Notes under the pieces: model-generated | The model's input: the letters and a program-made list of their open reading frames with translations, nothing else | Told to the model about the DNA's origin: nothing | Database searches by the model: none | Translations under genes and position numbers: made by a program | Shown here: piece by piece, positions 38,113 through 46,288 of the stretch | Layout: each line of letters starts with the position of its first letter | Numbering within the stretch: the first letter of the stretch is position 1 | NCBI GenBank assembly: GCA_029777855.1 | Contig: JAKORL010000226.1 | Coordinates: 1-61,210 of the forward strand | Origin: Pseudomonadota bacterium | Lineage (GTDB): Bacteria > Pseudomonadota > Gammaproteobacteria > JAIEPX01 | Direction: 5' to 3' | Length of the DNA stretch: 61,210 nucleotides

Positions 38113-39402
38113 TTAATAAAGCTTTTGATAACCATCACGAAATCCTGGATAATCAAAAGCCGGCTTAATTTTTTCGCAATCACGTTCAGAGACACCTGCT
38201 GTACGAGCGGTTGAATACCAGGTACTTCGAATTTGATTTTCCATATTTTGCACAATACTTTCGGCTTGTTCTTTTTCAAGCATGAAACGTGCGCATTGTG
38301 ACAAAATATTTGTGGCATTAGCAAATCGACCATAATCTCCGCATATCATCGCAAGATCACGACGTTCAATGCTAACCGGTAAAGACACGGTCAGATCGTA
38401 AGCAGGAGATAGTTTCCAGTGATGGTCTTTAGCAATAATTGCGTGATTTCGTGGGTGGTCATCAATATTTGATATAAGAGCATTAAAGCACATGCGTTTA
38501 AATAACTCTAAAGACTCTTTTTTGGGCTCTGAACAGCAGCGACGTAATTCTTCAACAAAGAGTATATAGGACCATTTATCTCTACCCGTGTAATTGTCTT
38601 CTGCACGTAATAAAGTTAAAGCACTGATCATTCGAGAACGCAAATAGCCATCCTGTATTTTTTCGCGATCAAAACGCTTAACAAGCAGGATATCGCGTCC
38701 ACTAATGTTAATTATCCGACTTTCTGAGCTGGTTATTCCACATGCGCGCGCAAGAGCTAACATAGCATGTTCTACACTCGCATTATTCCATTTATCATCA
38801 GGGCGATTAAATTTTGCAATCCATAATCCATCTTGATTTTCAACGACAGCTTTTGGGCGTGCTCCGCCCATTGATGTTCCAATCAACAGTAATTCTTCAA
38901 TCTGTTTATTGATTAGATCCTCGGGAGGGTCTTCATCATTAATTAATGCATCAGCCATTCTCTGTAATTTTTCAAGCTCAACAGTTTGATTGAAAAGACG
39001 CCTCGGTGCAGGAGGTGTTTGATGAAGACCAAATCCTAGGGCACCAGCACGATCATCGGCGGAGTAGAGTAGATACCCCATCTCATTTATTTGTGAGGTT
39101 CCAAGATAGCGTTCTATGACTCTACGTCCCCAATAATCCGGCCCAGCATCTCGTAGTGATCCAAACACACCTTTAAGTGCCACCGTTTCATAGTTTTTCG
39201 TTGATAGCTTCAATTCAACAGGGTCAAGCGGCACAGCGTCTGATCGAGCAAGATAATGCTTACCATAGATAAATCGACCTACGGGAACACTTTGGCGATT
39301 GGTAGTTAACGTAAACCGGCCTGCAGTGATTGGCAGAGTCTGTCCTGGTAAGGTTATGTATACGTAACATTCCGAGGGATTAGTGTTAAAAGTCATTGTC
39401 AT
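38113..39402 (-). CDS. hipA: HipA-family kinase toxin, divergent type
   Basis: The protein has about 429 residues from the ATG at 39402; a GTG at 39408 and an ATG at 39396 are alternatives. It has the HipA-like phosphate loop region LIGTSMGGARPKAVVE, the IAKFNRPDD strand with the ATP lysine, VKRFDR, and the catalytic NIDDHPRNHAI with AYDLTVS. It is clearly a HipA kinase, but from a different branch than the copy at 16.6 kb: the serine loop reads GTSMGGARPK instead of SIAGAQEK. It overlaps the upstream hipB-like gene by 17 nt. Confidence 0.88.
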   Translation of the reverse strand: MTMTFNTNPSECYVYITLPGQTLPITAGRFTLTTNRQSVPVGRFIYGKHYLARSDAVPLDPVELKLSTKNYETVALKGVFGSLRDAGPDYWGRRVIERYLGTSQINEMGYLLYSADDRAGALGFGLHQTPPAPRRLFNQTVELEKLQRMADALINDEDPPEDLINKQIEELLLIGTSMGGARPKAVVENQDGLWIAKFNRPDDKWNNASVEHAMLALARACGITSSESRIINISGRDILLVKRFDREKIQDGYLRSRMISALTLLRAEDNYTGRDKWSYILFVEELRRCCSEPKKESLELFKRMCFNALISNIDDHPRNHAIIAKDHHWKLSPAYDLTVSLPVSIERRDLAMICGDYGRFANATNILSQCARFMLEKEQAESIVQNMENQIRSTWYSTARTAGVSERDCEKIKPAFDYPGFRDGYQKLY

Positions 39403-39727
39403 TCTCACTAGAATTTCGAGCTCGAGTTGGCTCTCGCGCCAATGCCAAAGCCTGTCCTTCTAAGTCTTTTGCAGGATCAGCTACCTCGTCTAGTTGGTTG
39501 AGTAGATCAAATACCCAAAGTAATGCAGCATAAACCGCTATTCCTGTAGAAGGTTTACCTTTTTCAGCGCTGAGGACAGCGCGCACCCCGGCGCCAATTT
39601 TTTCAGCCACCTCAGCAATTGTCAGGCCTCGGCGTAGGCGTGCTGTACGAAGATTTGCACCCAGTACCTTAAGTGTTTGTTCCACTGGATAAGGCGGGGT
39701 GGTTAATAGTAAGTTTATTTTTGCCAT
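39386..39727 (-). CDS. hipB: HipB-like HTH antitoxin
   Basis: This 113-residue XRE-type helix-turn-helix protein has its HTH at about residues 25-62 (ARLRRGLTIAEVAEKIGAGVRAVLSAEKG). It overlaps the hipA-like gene and should repress it at the palindromes upstream and bind the kinase. A nearly identical orphan copy lies at 43065-43412 and a decayed third copy at 45543-45845. No clear ribosome site is seen before the ATG, which is unusual for this window. Confidence 0.82.
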   Translation of the reverse strand: MAKINLLLTTPPYPVEQTLKVLGANLRTARLRRGLTIAEVAEKIGAGVRAVLSAEKGKPSTGIAVYAALLWVFDLLNQLDEVADPAKDLEGQALALAREPTRARNSSENDNDF

Positions 39728-39764
39728 GTGACTGCTCGTGCTAGAAGATAAGGAGGTTAGTTGA

Positions 39765-39841
39765 AGGATATCTTATATCGCTAAGCTTGTCAATAATATA
39801 TGCCTTAAAGAGCACTTTATCTGGCTTAAAGTGCTCTTTAA
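39765..39841 (-). promoter_or_regulatory. Promoter and paired operators of the second hip operon
   Basis: A perfect 15-bp inverted repeat (39805-39819 with 39827-39841) is made of two sub-sites of the form TAAAG-N4-CTTTA at 39806-39819 and 39827-39840, exactly 21 bp, or two helical turns, apart. On the minus strand just downstream is TTGACA (39788-39793), and 17 bp further TATCCT (39765-39770). The arrangement suits autorepression by the HipB-like protein. Its sites differ from those of the hipBA operon at 16.3 kb. Confidence 0.65.
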
Positions 39842-39907
39842 AGTATATTGATGATATTGTAGCAGGTTGAAATTGGGACAATTTTAGACAGAACCCGAAT
39901 TTGATTA

Positions 39908-39944
39908 TTATCAGATAGTGTCGTATAATGACACTATCTGATAA
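39908..39944 (+). promoter_or_regulatory. Perfect palindrome with -10 box in its loop, before abiEi-abiEii
   Basis: Arms TTATCAGATAGTGTC (39908-39922) and its exact complement (39930-39944) flank a 7-nt loop that contains TATAAT (39924-39929). The -10 box therefore sits at the operator centre, 16 bp before the ribosome site region of abiEi. AbiEi proteins bind inverted repeats at their own promoters. A mutated copy of the same palindrome lies at about 45849-45886. Confidence 0.75.
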
Positions 39945-39959
39945 AAATTGAGGTTGAAC

Positions 39960-40616
39960 ATGAATCCAATGTTGTTAGATAGACTAATTATCTGGCCAAA
40001 AAACTTCATTACGGGAACAGATTTACGAATCATCCTTGAGGGTACTGATGACGCGAGAAAATCAATCCTTAAAAGGGCAGTTCAAGAAGGTTATCTGGAA
40101 AAATTGAAAAGAGATTTATACTTAATCAAGAGAATACCCAAAAAACTAATCAATACTTTCGAAATTGCGCAATTGATTTATGGCCCGTCCTATATTAGTT
40201 TTGAATCATCACTGCGTTACTTTGGTTGGATTCCAGAATCAGTGCCGGTCACATGTAGCGCAACGATTAAACAGACAAGAAATTTCACCAACGTTTTGGC
40301 GACTTTTAGCTTTGAAAAAGTTCCGAATAGTATTTTTAGTGTGGGCGTCACCTGGATAAACGATGAAGAAGCAAAATTTTTGATGGCGGATCCATGGAAA
40401 TCAATCGCCGATATGATTTATCTGCGCAATAAAAAATGGGACGATGTATGGAGTTTGATGGAAGATCTCCGTATTGAAAAAGAAACCATTTTAAGTAGTA
40501 ATTTAGCATTGCTGGAATTACTTGTGCAAGTATATCCACACAAGAATACACGTCATATTGCAAAAAATATTTTAGATTCTATTAAAACTTTAAAGGAGAA
40601 AGAAATTGAAAATTGA
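39960..40616 (+). CDS. abiEi: AbiEi-type antitoxin of a type IV toxin-antitoxin pair
   Basis: The protein has 218 residues from the ATG at 39960, with GAGG 6 nt upstream. The N-terminal winged-helix segment (ARKSILKRAVQEGYLEKLKRDLYLI) is followed by an AbiEi-like domain with YGPSYISFESSLRYFGWIPE and a DPWKSIADMIY segment. It is a shorter branch than the 282-residue copy at 33.9 kb. It should repress the operon at the palindrome and block the toxin without binding it. It overlaps the toxin gene by 11 nt. Confidence 0.83.
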   Translation: MNPMLLDRLIIWPKNFITGTDLRIILEGTDDARKSILKRAVQEGYLEKLKRDLYLIKRIPKKLINTFEIAQLIYGPSYISFESSLRYFGWIPESVPVTCSATIKQTRNFTNVLATFSFEKVPNSIFSVGVTWINDEEAKFLMADPWKSIADMIYLRNKKWDDVWSLMEDLRIEKETILSSNLALLELLVQVYPHKNTRHIAKNILDSIKTLKEKEIEN

Positions 40617-41454
40617 TATCATTCAAGATCGTTTGAAAAATTATGATCTTCGTTCTAAGCAAGCAGAAGAAAATGCTATCAAAGAAATTTGTCAAGAAGT
40701 TGCGCTGGCAGGGTTATCACGAGCAAATTTCTTCAAAATTGCACTATTTCAAGGCGGTACCTGCTTGAGAATTATGCATGGTTTGCAAAGATTTTCGGAA
40801 GACTTAGATTTTATTATGCTCAATGCTGATGATCAATTCAATTGGGATTTTTATTTGCAATCTATCAAGACTGAATTTGAAGCTTTTGGCCTCTCACTGG
40901 AAGTTACAGATCGCTCCGATGCAGATAATACCATTAAAAAGGCCTTTTTAAAGGAAAGCTCTTTTGGCAAAATTCTTACTTTGAATTATCCAAGATCTGT
41001 ATCAGATAAACAAAAAATACTAATCAAACTGGAAATAGATACTAATCCACCAAAAGGATCCATTCCGGAAACGCATTATTTAGATTATCCATATCCTTTT
41101 CCTGTGGTCACGCAAGATACATCGAGTTTATTTGCAGGAAAATGTCATGCATTACTCTGTAGAGAATATGTGAAAGGCAGAGATTGGTTTGATTTTATTT
41201 GGTGTCTTCAAAATGGGCACCAAGTTAATTACACACTATTAAAAAATGCACTTGAGCAGTGCGGCCCATTTCAAGGAACAGATATTGATATCTCTGCCAA
41301 TTGGCTAATTTCTGCCCTTGAGAATAAAATTAATCGCATTGATTGGAAGCTAGCAAGAGAAGATGTTGTTAAATTTATCTCAGAGGATTTCATTCATACA
41401 GTAGAGAATTGGAATAATCAGCTATTTTTAGCTCTTTTGAGAAAAATTAAATGA
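40606..41454 (+). CDS. abiEii: AbiEii-type nucleotidyltransferase toxin
   Basis: This 282-residue protein starts with TTG, 7 nt after AAAGGAG, and overlaps abiEi. The DUF1814/AbiEii core is intact: FQGGTCLRIMHG (motif GGT), QRFSEDLDFIML (motif DxD), KLEIDTNPP (third acid, motif III) and AGKCHALLCREYVKGRDWFDF (motif IV). Family members transfer nucleotides, at least some of them to the CCA end of tRNA, and give phage exclusion by growth arrest. All motifs are present, so it is likely active. Confidence 0.9.
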   Translation: MKIDIIQDRLKNYDLRSKQAEENAIKEICQEVALAGLSRANFFKIALFQGGTCLRIMHGLQRFSEDLDFIMLNADDQFNWDFYLQSIKTEFEAFGLSLEVTDRSDADNTIKKAFLKESSFGKILTLNYPRSVSDKQKILIKLEIDTNPPKGSIPETHYLDYPYPFPVVTQDTSSLFAGKCHALLCREYVKGRDWFDFIWCLQNGHQVNYTLLKNALEQCGPFQGTDIDISANWLISALENKINRIDWKLAREDVVKFISEDFIHTVENWNNQLFLALLRKIK

Positions 41455-41506
41455 AGCGTAAAAAGACGTTTAAGTTTCCTTTCAATCATAGATGTGGAGG
41501 TATTAT

Positions 41507-41737
41507 ATGAAGAGATTTTTTACTACATTGGGTAAAGCCAAAGTTAATTCGTCAGGCACTAATGTAAATAAACAACTTTTAAGAAATATGGAAAAGATGC
41601 AAGAACGATGTCGTAAAGCTGAAGAAGAGATTAATAAATTGCCTGCAGAGTTAAGGCCAAAACCTGTAAAGTTCGATGAAATTGAAAAAACTCTTAAAGA
41701 AGCCGAATTAACTCAGAAAACCCAGTCAATATATTGA
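41507..41737 (+). CDS. Small charged protein after abiEii
   Basis: This is a 76-residue, lysine- and glutamate-rich, mostly helical protein. The ATG at 41507 follows GGAGG at 41496-41500. It lies 52 nt after the toxin gene on the same strand and may be part of its operon. No family recognised. Confidence 0.5.
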   Translation: MKRFFTTLGKAKVNSSGTNVNKQLLRNMEKMQERCRKAEEEINKLPAELRPKPVKFDEIEKTLKEAELTQKTQSIY

Positions 41738-41803
41738 TTTCAGAAACTAATTTCTACTGAAACAATATATGTGTCCCAGGTACAATCGTGCTTTTAGTTA
41801 CGG

Positions 41804-42190
41804 TTATTCGGTCGATAACGTGACTAAATGATACCCCACCTGGCCGGTGAATTTAGATTTTAGGAGTTCCCAATTGGCGGGGATAGGTAGGGGTGAGAGC
41901 TCTCGTTCGGCTTCGATGTAGATTAAGGCGTTTTGAGATAATAAATTGGCTTCAATTAACCAGGCGCAGCATTTTTCAACGAGGCCGTGCTGGAATGGCG
42001 GGTCGATAAATACAATGGAAAATTGTTGGTGGGATAATTTTTTGGTGAGTGATTGTGAAGGGATGGCGTCGTGAATTAAGGTGAGATTTTTTGCTGATGA
42101 TTTTTCTGCGGTTATGTGTAGGTGTTTAATCACGTCAGAATTTTGATCAACGAAGGTGACTGAATCAGCGCTACGTGATAAGGCTTCACA
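41804..42190 (-). pseudogene. Partial duplicate of rsmD (3' part)
   Basis: About 365 nt from 41825 are nearly identical to the C-terminal two thirds of the intact rsmD at 50074-50640, including the IVFIDPPF strand and the ending FTGQVGYHL. The copy has no methyl-donor motif I, because similarity stops abruptly at about 42190. Its last codons (VTLSTE) also differ from the intact gene (LLPQQ). The reading frame is open for 109 codons but cannot make a working methyltransferase. Confidence 0.85.
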
Positions 42191-42387
42191 GAGTCAGGAG
42201 TCAAATCTTTGCATGTCTCATTTGCTATGGTTGTGGTCACAATAGCTTCTAGTTTATAGGCTAATAAAGACCACGCTGCATCATGACGTAGATTTCAATG
42301 TTTGATATGACCAATCTCGCGCACAATATCAAAATTTTGGCTATAATACAAAATAATGTATATATTATTTAGTTTAGAGGCAATCTG
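42191..42387. promoter_or_regulatory. Spacer with promoter of the 214-residue gene
   Basis: Sequence after the rsmD break has no recognisable gene. A TATAAT at about 42346-42351 and AGAGG near 42375 precede the ATG at 42388. Confidence 0.4.
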
Positions 42388-43032
42388 ATGGAAAATACAA
42401 CCAATAAATATATGCTTGAAACCATTATTAGTATACTACAAGGGTTTGTGGCAGACACCATATATATTAACGATGCACTCGACGAAGAAATTAAAGTTCG
42501 TAAAGCGGTTCTTCAAAGTGAATCCGGTCGTTTATTGCTGCCAATATTCCAGCCCGAAATGCTAAATAAAATTAACATTCGCATAACGTTCTTATTATAC
42601 GGGGTTTGTATAGAAGACATCTGTCAATTGTTGAAGCCATATTCAAAGAAAAACTGGGGGAAGGGATTCCCTAAAAATTTTTTAGAAAATTATCATTATG
42701 AGAGAAAAGAAGATATCTTAAAAATATACACGATGTATAACGTGTTCAAACATTCAAAAGGTATAATTGACAAAAATGAATCATCGGGAAAATACCTAAT
42801 AAAAAATTATTTTATGTCAGATCGGGAAGATTTGTCGCGAAAGAAAAACAAAATTTATTTGATTGATTATGCTGCCAATGTATATAAAGGACTGGAAAAT
42901 TTAATACTGTTATTCAAAGATCTGGGCCAGATAAGTCTTTTAAATCCGATCGATAATATAAAAATAAGCGCCGATGATAATTTAGAAATTTGCAAAGAGC
43001 TCTTGAAGAGAGCCTTGTATATCAAAAGGTAG
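42388..43032 (+). CDS. Unknown 214-residue helical protein
   Basis: I do not recognise the family with confidence. It is mainly helical, basic and soluble. A segment MYNVFKHSKGI resembles the helix found in HEPN-like and RiPP-free AbiV-like proteins, but the catalytic R-x4-H motif is not evident. The start has AGAGG upstream and a good TATAAT box. It ends 32 nt before the end of the convergent orphan hipB-like gene. It may belong to the defence or toxin content of the island. Confidence 0.55.
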   Translation: MENTTNKYMLETIISILQGFVADTIYINDALDEEIKVRKAVLQSESGRLLLPIFQPEMLNKINIRITFLLYGVCIEDICQLLKPYSKKNWGKGFPKNFLENYHYERKEDILKIYTMYNVFKHSKGIIDKNESSGKYLIKNYFMSDREDLSRKKNKIYLIDYAANVYKGLENLILLFKDLGQISLLNPIDNIKISADDNLEICKELLKRALYIKR

Positions 43033-43064
43033 GATACCTTTCTTTACATTCAGATGGAAAGGTT

Positions 43065-43412
43065 TTAAAAGTCATTGTCATTTATACAAGATTTTCGAGC
43101 TCGAGATGGCTCTCGCGCCAATGCCAAAGCTTTACCTTCTGGATCTTTTGTAGGATCAGCTACTTCGTCTAGTTGATTGAGTAGATCAAACACCCAAAGT
43201 AGCGCAGCATAAACCGCTATTCCGGTAGAAGGTTTACCTTTTTCAGCACTGAGGACAGCACGTACTCCGGCCCCAATTTTTTCAGCCACCTCAGCAATGC
43301 TCAGGCTTCGACGTAGGCGGGCTGTACGCAGATTAGCACCTAATCGTTTAAGCGTTTGTTCAACTGGATAAGGTGGCGTGGTTAGCAGTAAGTTTATCTT
43401 TAAACCGCTCAC
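43065..43412 (-). CDS. hipB: Orphan HipB-like HTH protein
   Basis: This 115-residue near-duplicate of the HTH protein at 39386-39727 differs at about a dozen positions. It probably starts at GTG. No hipA follows: the downstream neighbour is a convergent unknown gene. Even the non-coding tail (AAAAGTCATTGTCAT) is kept from the parent operon. It may still act on the operators of the intact hip operon. Confidence 0.75.
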   Translation of the reverse strand: MSGLKINLLLTTPPYPVEQTLKRLGANLRTARLRRSLSIAEVAEKIGAGVRAVLSAEKGKPSTGIAVYAALLWVFDLLNQLDEVADPTKDPEGKALALAREPSRARKSCINDNDF

Positions 43413-43510
43413 TTCGCGTGCTACCTACAATAAGGTATACCAAGTATTGTTTTTATCATGATTTTATTGTATAATCTGACTTAGAATTAAAGTATGTGAG
43501 GGAATTTAAT

Positions 43511-44719
43511 ATGCTATCAAAAACACAAAATGATAAAGTCCCTGCTGGTTGGGAATGGGTGGAAGGTGTTATTGACTCTGCAAAATTACCCTATTTAGGA
43601 TTGCCAGTGAAATGGGATACCACACAAGAAAAACACGCAAAAATAATATTTCATCCTGAGACTGGTGAAATTATTGATATACCCTCAGAAAAACATAGTA
43701 AGAATAAAAACGCCGTTGGATTTATTACTGCTACAAAAGGCAGAAACCCTATGCCAGGTGCGGAAACTCCCGCATCTGTTCGCTATACACGATTTTTGGA
43801 GCCTTGTTTACAAGATGTTTTGATCACAAGCGCTACAGGTGGTTCGCTAGTCCCTTGTATTGCTCATGGTGACTATGTAAAAGTTGAATCGTTAGAATCC
43901 GATCATGTCCAACCTAAAGAAACCATATTAAAAAGGCAACAAAAGCTAGTTGCAAAATTGAACGAAGATTCTCAGTTTGCGGAATTCTTATTAACAAGAC
44001 CAGGAATGAACAAATTCTTTGTTAATTACAAAGGAAAATACTACGGCACACTTCTTTTTTATGAGCTTTATTTTAATGATATTGATAATATTTGGCTTAT
44101 ATGTGATGCATGCAATTCAGGAAAAAGTAACAGCGACGTTTTTGATTGGTTTAAGAGCCAGTGGTTGTATGGTGAAGAATTCCTAGATTATCTAACTAAA
44201 CAGCAAATTAATGATAAGGGCATCTTAATTAAAACACAAAACCAAGAAGGTTTAGCTCTAGTTGCGATTGAATGGTTTTGGGATAGGCACGCAAATTATA
44301 AATCAGTTGCGAAAAAATTGTATAGTGAAATTGTTGTTCCTTTGCAGATTCTTAACATGAGAGTTGATCATGTCGTTGGAATGGGAAATCAAATTAGAAC
44401 GGAAAGATTGCAAGAAAGCCTATTGGCTCAAGTGCTATTCGCGCAAAGTGCTGTTAAGGCAAAAATTGGTATGCCTAGAGGTTCTCAGGAGTCTCCTCAT
44501 TCATCAAGCGATGAAAGTTATCGATTAGGTCCTCTTATAGATCAAGATGGCAAACCAATTACTGTGGATGTACAAATGTATAAGGAAGCGATTGAAATTG
44601 CATCTGGACGAATTCCTGATTTATTGGAAGATGTAGTCAAAGAAGAATTAGAAAGTGCTTCAAAACGACGTAAGCCTGATGTCAGTGATCAATCTCAAAC
44701 AGGTAATGTACCATTATGA
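43511..44719 (+). CDS. HNH endonuclease-like protein
   Basis: The protein has 402 residues from the ATG at 43511, which has GAGG 9 nt upstream; a GTG at 43496 is in frame. An HNH-type nuclease core is visible: ESLESDHVQPKE (D131-H132), then DNIWLICDACNSGKSNSD with C198 and C201 and the N202-x2-K205 pair typical of HNH and Endo VII-like enzymes. An N-terminal part with WDTTQEKHAKIIFHPETGEI and a C-terminal helical tail surround it. It may be a toxin or effector nuclease; the small gene 32 nt downstream could be its partner or immunity factor. Role inferred. Confidence 0.65.
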   Translation: MLSKTQNDKVPAGWEWVEGVIDSAKLPYLGLPVKWDTTQEKHAKIIFHPETGEIIDIPSEKHSKNKNAVGFITATKGRNPMPGAETPASVRYTRFLEPCLQDVLITSATGGSLVPCIAHGDYVKVESLESDHVQPKETILKRQQKLVAKLNEDSQFAEFLLTRPGMNKFFVNYKGKYYGTLLFYELYFNDIDNIWLICDACNSGKSNSDVFDWFKSQWLYGEEFLDYLTKQQINDKGILIKTQNQEGLALVAIEWFWDRHANYKSVAKKLYSEIVVPLQILNMRVDHVVGMGNQIRTERLQESLLAQVLFAQSAVKAKIGMPRGSQESPHSSSDESYRLGPLIDQDGKPITVDVQMYKEAIEIASGRIPDLLEDVVKEELESASKRRKPDVSDQSQTGNVPL

Positions 44720-44751
44720 ATAGTAATCAAATCACATGAGAGGAGATCCTT

Positions 44752-45015
44752 ATGTTTTTTCGTGAAGAAGTCAAAAAGCAAGATACTACAAAAGCTGAAA
44801 TGCTTAGAATCGCAAATAGTGCATTGATGTCTAAGCTAGAGCAATGTTTAGCTGGTCAAGAAAAGGATATACGTGAGCAATTGACACGGCAAGGAATTGT
44901 TGGTGAGCAACAAGAAGAATGTATCACCAGAATTAAACATAAAATGCAACTTAGGATTATTGAAGAGTTCAAGAATGCAGTACATGCAAAAACCGCGGGT
45001 AATCAGCATAACTAA
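44752..45015 (+). CDS. Small helical protein after the HNH gene
   Basis: This is an 87-residue charged, probably coiled helical protein with GAGAGGAG upstream of the ATG. It is 32 nt after the HNH gene on the same strand, so co-transcription is likely. No family recognised; an immunity or accessory role is a guess from position. Confidence 0.5.
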   Translation: MFFREEVKKQDTTKAEMLRIANSALMSKLEQCLAGQEKDIREQLTRQGIVGEQQEECITRIKHKMQLRIIEEFKNAVHAKTAGNQHN

Positions 45016-45089
45016 TCTTAAAAATATTTTTGATGCTAAATCACAATTATAATTGTCTTTGACGAGGATGAAATAGAAACACTTTAAGA

Positions 45090-45196
45090 CCACTTATCTT
45101 TAACCGCGTAATCGTTTTACGCACGTAGCACAGTTAAGGCGCTGATCATTCGAGAACGCGAATAGACGGCCTGTATATTTTCGCATTCAAATCGCT
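45090..45196 (-). pseudogene. Fragment of the hipA-like gene
   Basis: About 105 nt align by eye with positions about 38570-38675 of the intact hipA-like gene (shared core CTGATCATTCGAGAACGC). The reading frame is broken. It is a relic of a duplicated hip operon. Confidence 0.7.
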
Positions 45197-45542
45197 CTCA
45201 GCCGTCGGATTCTCGAGATCCATCCGATGTTCAATTTTATCTTTGATTTTTTTATATCATGTATGCTTAAAATGTATTAAAATAATGATGTTCCAAGTGA
45301 CTAGATATAACTTCAATATACCTCGACACTATATTAGACAGGTTAATAGAAGTGAACCGTGTAACAACATTTATCGAGGATGAAAAATGCTAGCAGAAAA
45401 TTTTCCTGGTGTGCCTCTTTTTGGTTTATTTGTCGCTAGAACTAAAAATATGTGATGCATTCGTAAAAGCTTCTTATTTTTCAAAGAACGAAAATAATAT
45501 TCATTGGTGGTGCGATGTGGACATAATATTCAAGTAGAGCTG
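45197..45542. other. Decayed stretch, no gene
   Basis: No open gene is seen. The bases near 45233-45252 repeat the end of the fragment at 35956-35980. Short open pieces have no ribosome site. Confidence 0.35.
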
Positions 45543-45845
45543 TGTTAAAAGTCATTATCATTCTTACAAGATTTTCGAGCGCGGGATGGTTCTCGCGCCA
45601 ATTCCAAGGACTGATCTTCTACGTCTTCTGCAGGATCTGCTACCTCGTCCAGTTGGTAGAGTGGATCAAATACCCAAAGTAATGCGGCATAAACCGCTAT
45701 TCCGGTGGAAGGCTTACCACGCTCAGCATTAACGACGGCACGACCCCAATGCCTTTTTTTTGGCTGCTTCGGTAATGGTCAGGCTTAGACGTAGGTGGGC
45801 TGTACGTAGATTATCACCTAACCGATTGAGGATTTGGTCATTATG
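45543..45845 (-). pseudogene. Decayed third copy of the hipB-like gene
   Basis: Clear similarity to 43065-43400 and 39386-39715, including the region coding for AVYAALLWVFD and the tail AAAAGTCATTATCATT. Frameshifts (for example near 45745-45765) destroy the HTH frame. Confidence 0.75.
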
Positions 45846-45848
45846 ATA

Positions 45849-46075
45849 TTTATCAGATAGTGTCGGATAAAGACACTATCAAATAAAATTTAGGGTTACG
45901 TATGAATACGATGTTCTTGGGCAAGCTTATTACCTGGCCAAAAAGCTTCATCACAGGAACTGATTTGCGTATCATTCTTGATGGTGCTGTATTGCTCATA
46001 ATACTACCCCCTGCATACTGTGGTGAATTGAAATAATCAGCTATTTTGGCTCTGTTGAGCAACATTAAATGAGTC
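45849..46075 (+). pseudogene. Collapsed second abiEi-abiEii locus
   Basis: A mutated copy of the abiE palindrome (45849-45886) is followed by an ATG at 45902 and 29 codons closely matching the AbiEi start (MNTMFLGKLITWPKSFITGTD). Then comes a short junction that resembles the start region of the Bro-N gene, and at about 46022-46073 a copy of the last 50 bases of abiEii. Everything between has been deleted. Confidence 0.78.
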
Positions 46076-46197
46076 TGAAGCGGGAGGGCAAGTCTTTTCA
46101 AGAGCACATCCCGACGGTGGTGTTTGGTACCCATGGGGTGAGAACACCCTCAAAACATTTTATTAGCCAGGCCAATTAATAAAAAAAAACGACTTTT

Positions 46198-46278
46198 CTT
46201 TATTAATCTTGTTGCTTAATAAAGCTATTTTAGTTAGAGTTCTTCCTTAGTAAACGAAAGGCCACTTATCTTTATTAA
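46198..46278 (+). promoter_or_regulatory. CTTTATTAA repeats before fic
   Basis: CTTTATTAA at 46198-46206 pairs with TTAATAAAG at 46216-46224 as a perfect 9-bp inverted repeat, and a third CTTTATTAA lies at 46270-46278, ten bases before the ATG. The Fic protein has a C-terminal winged helix, so self-regulation at these sites is plausible but unproven. Confidence 0.5.
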
Positions 46279-46288
46279 GGGTGGGGAT

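Noticed and set aside
41804..42133. Independent methyltransferase gene
   Set aside because: It lacks SAM motif I and is a partial duplicate of rsmD.
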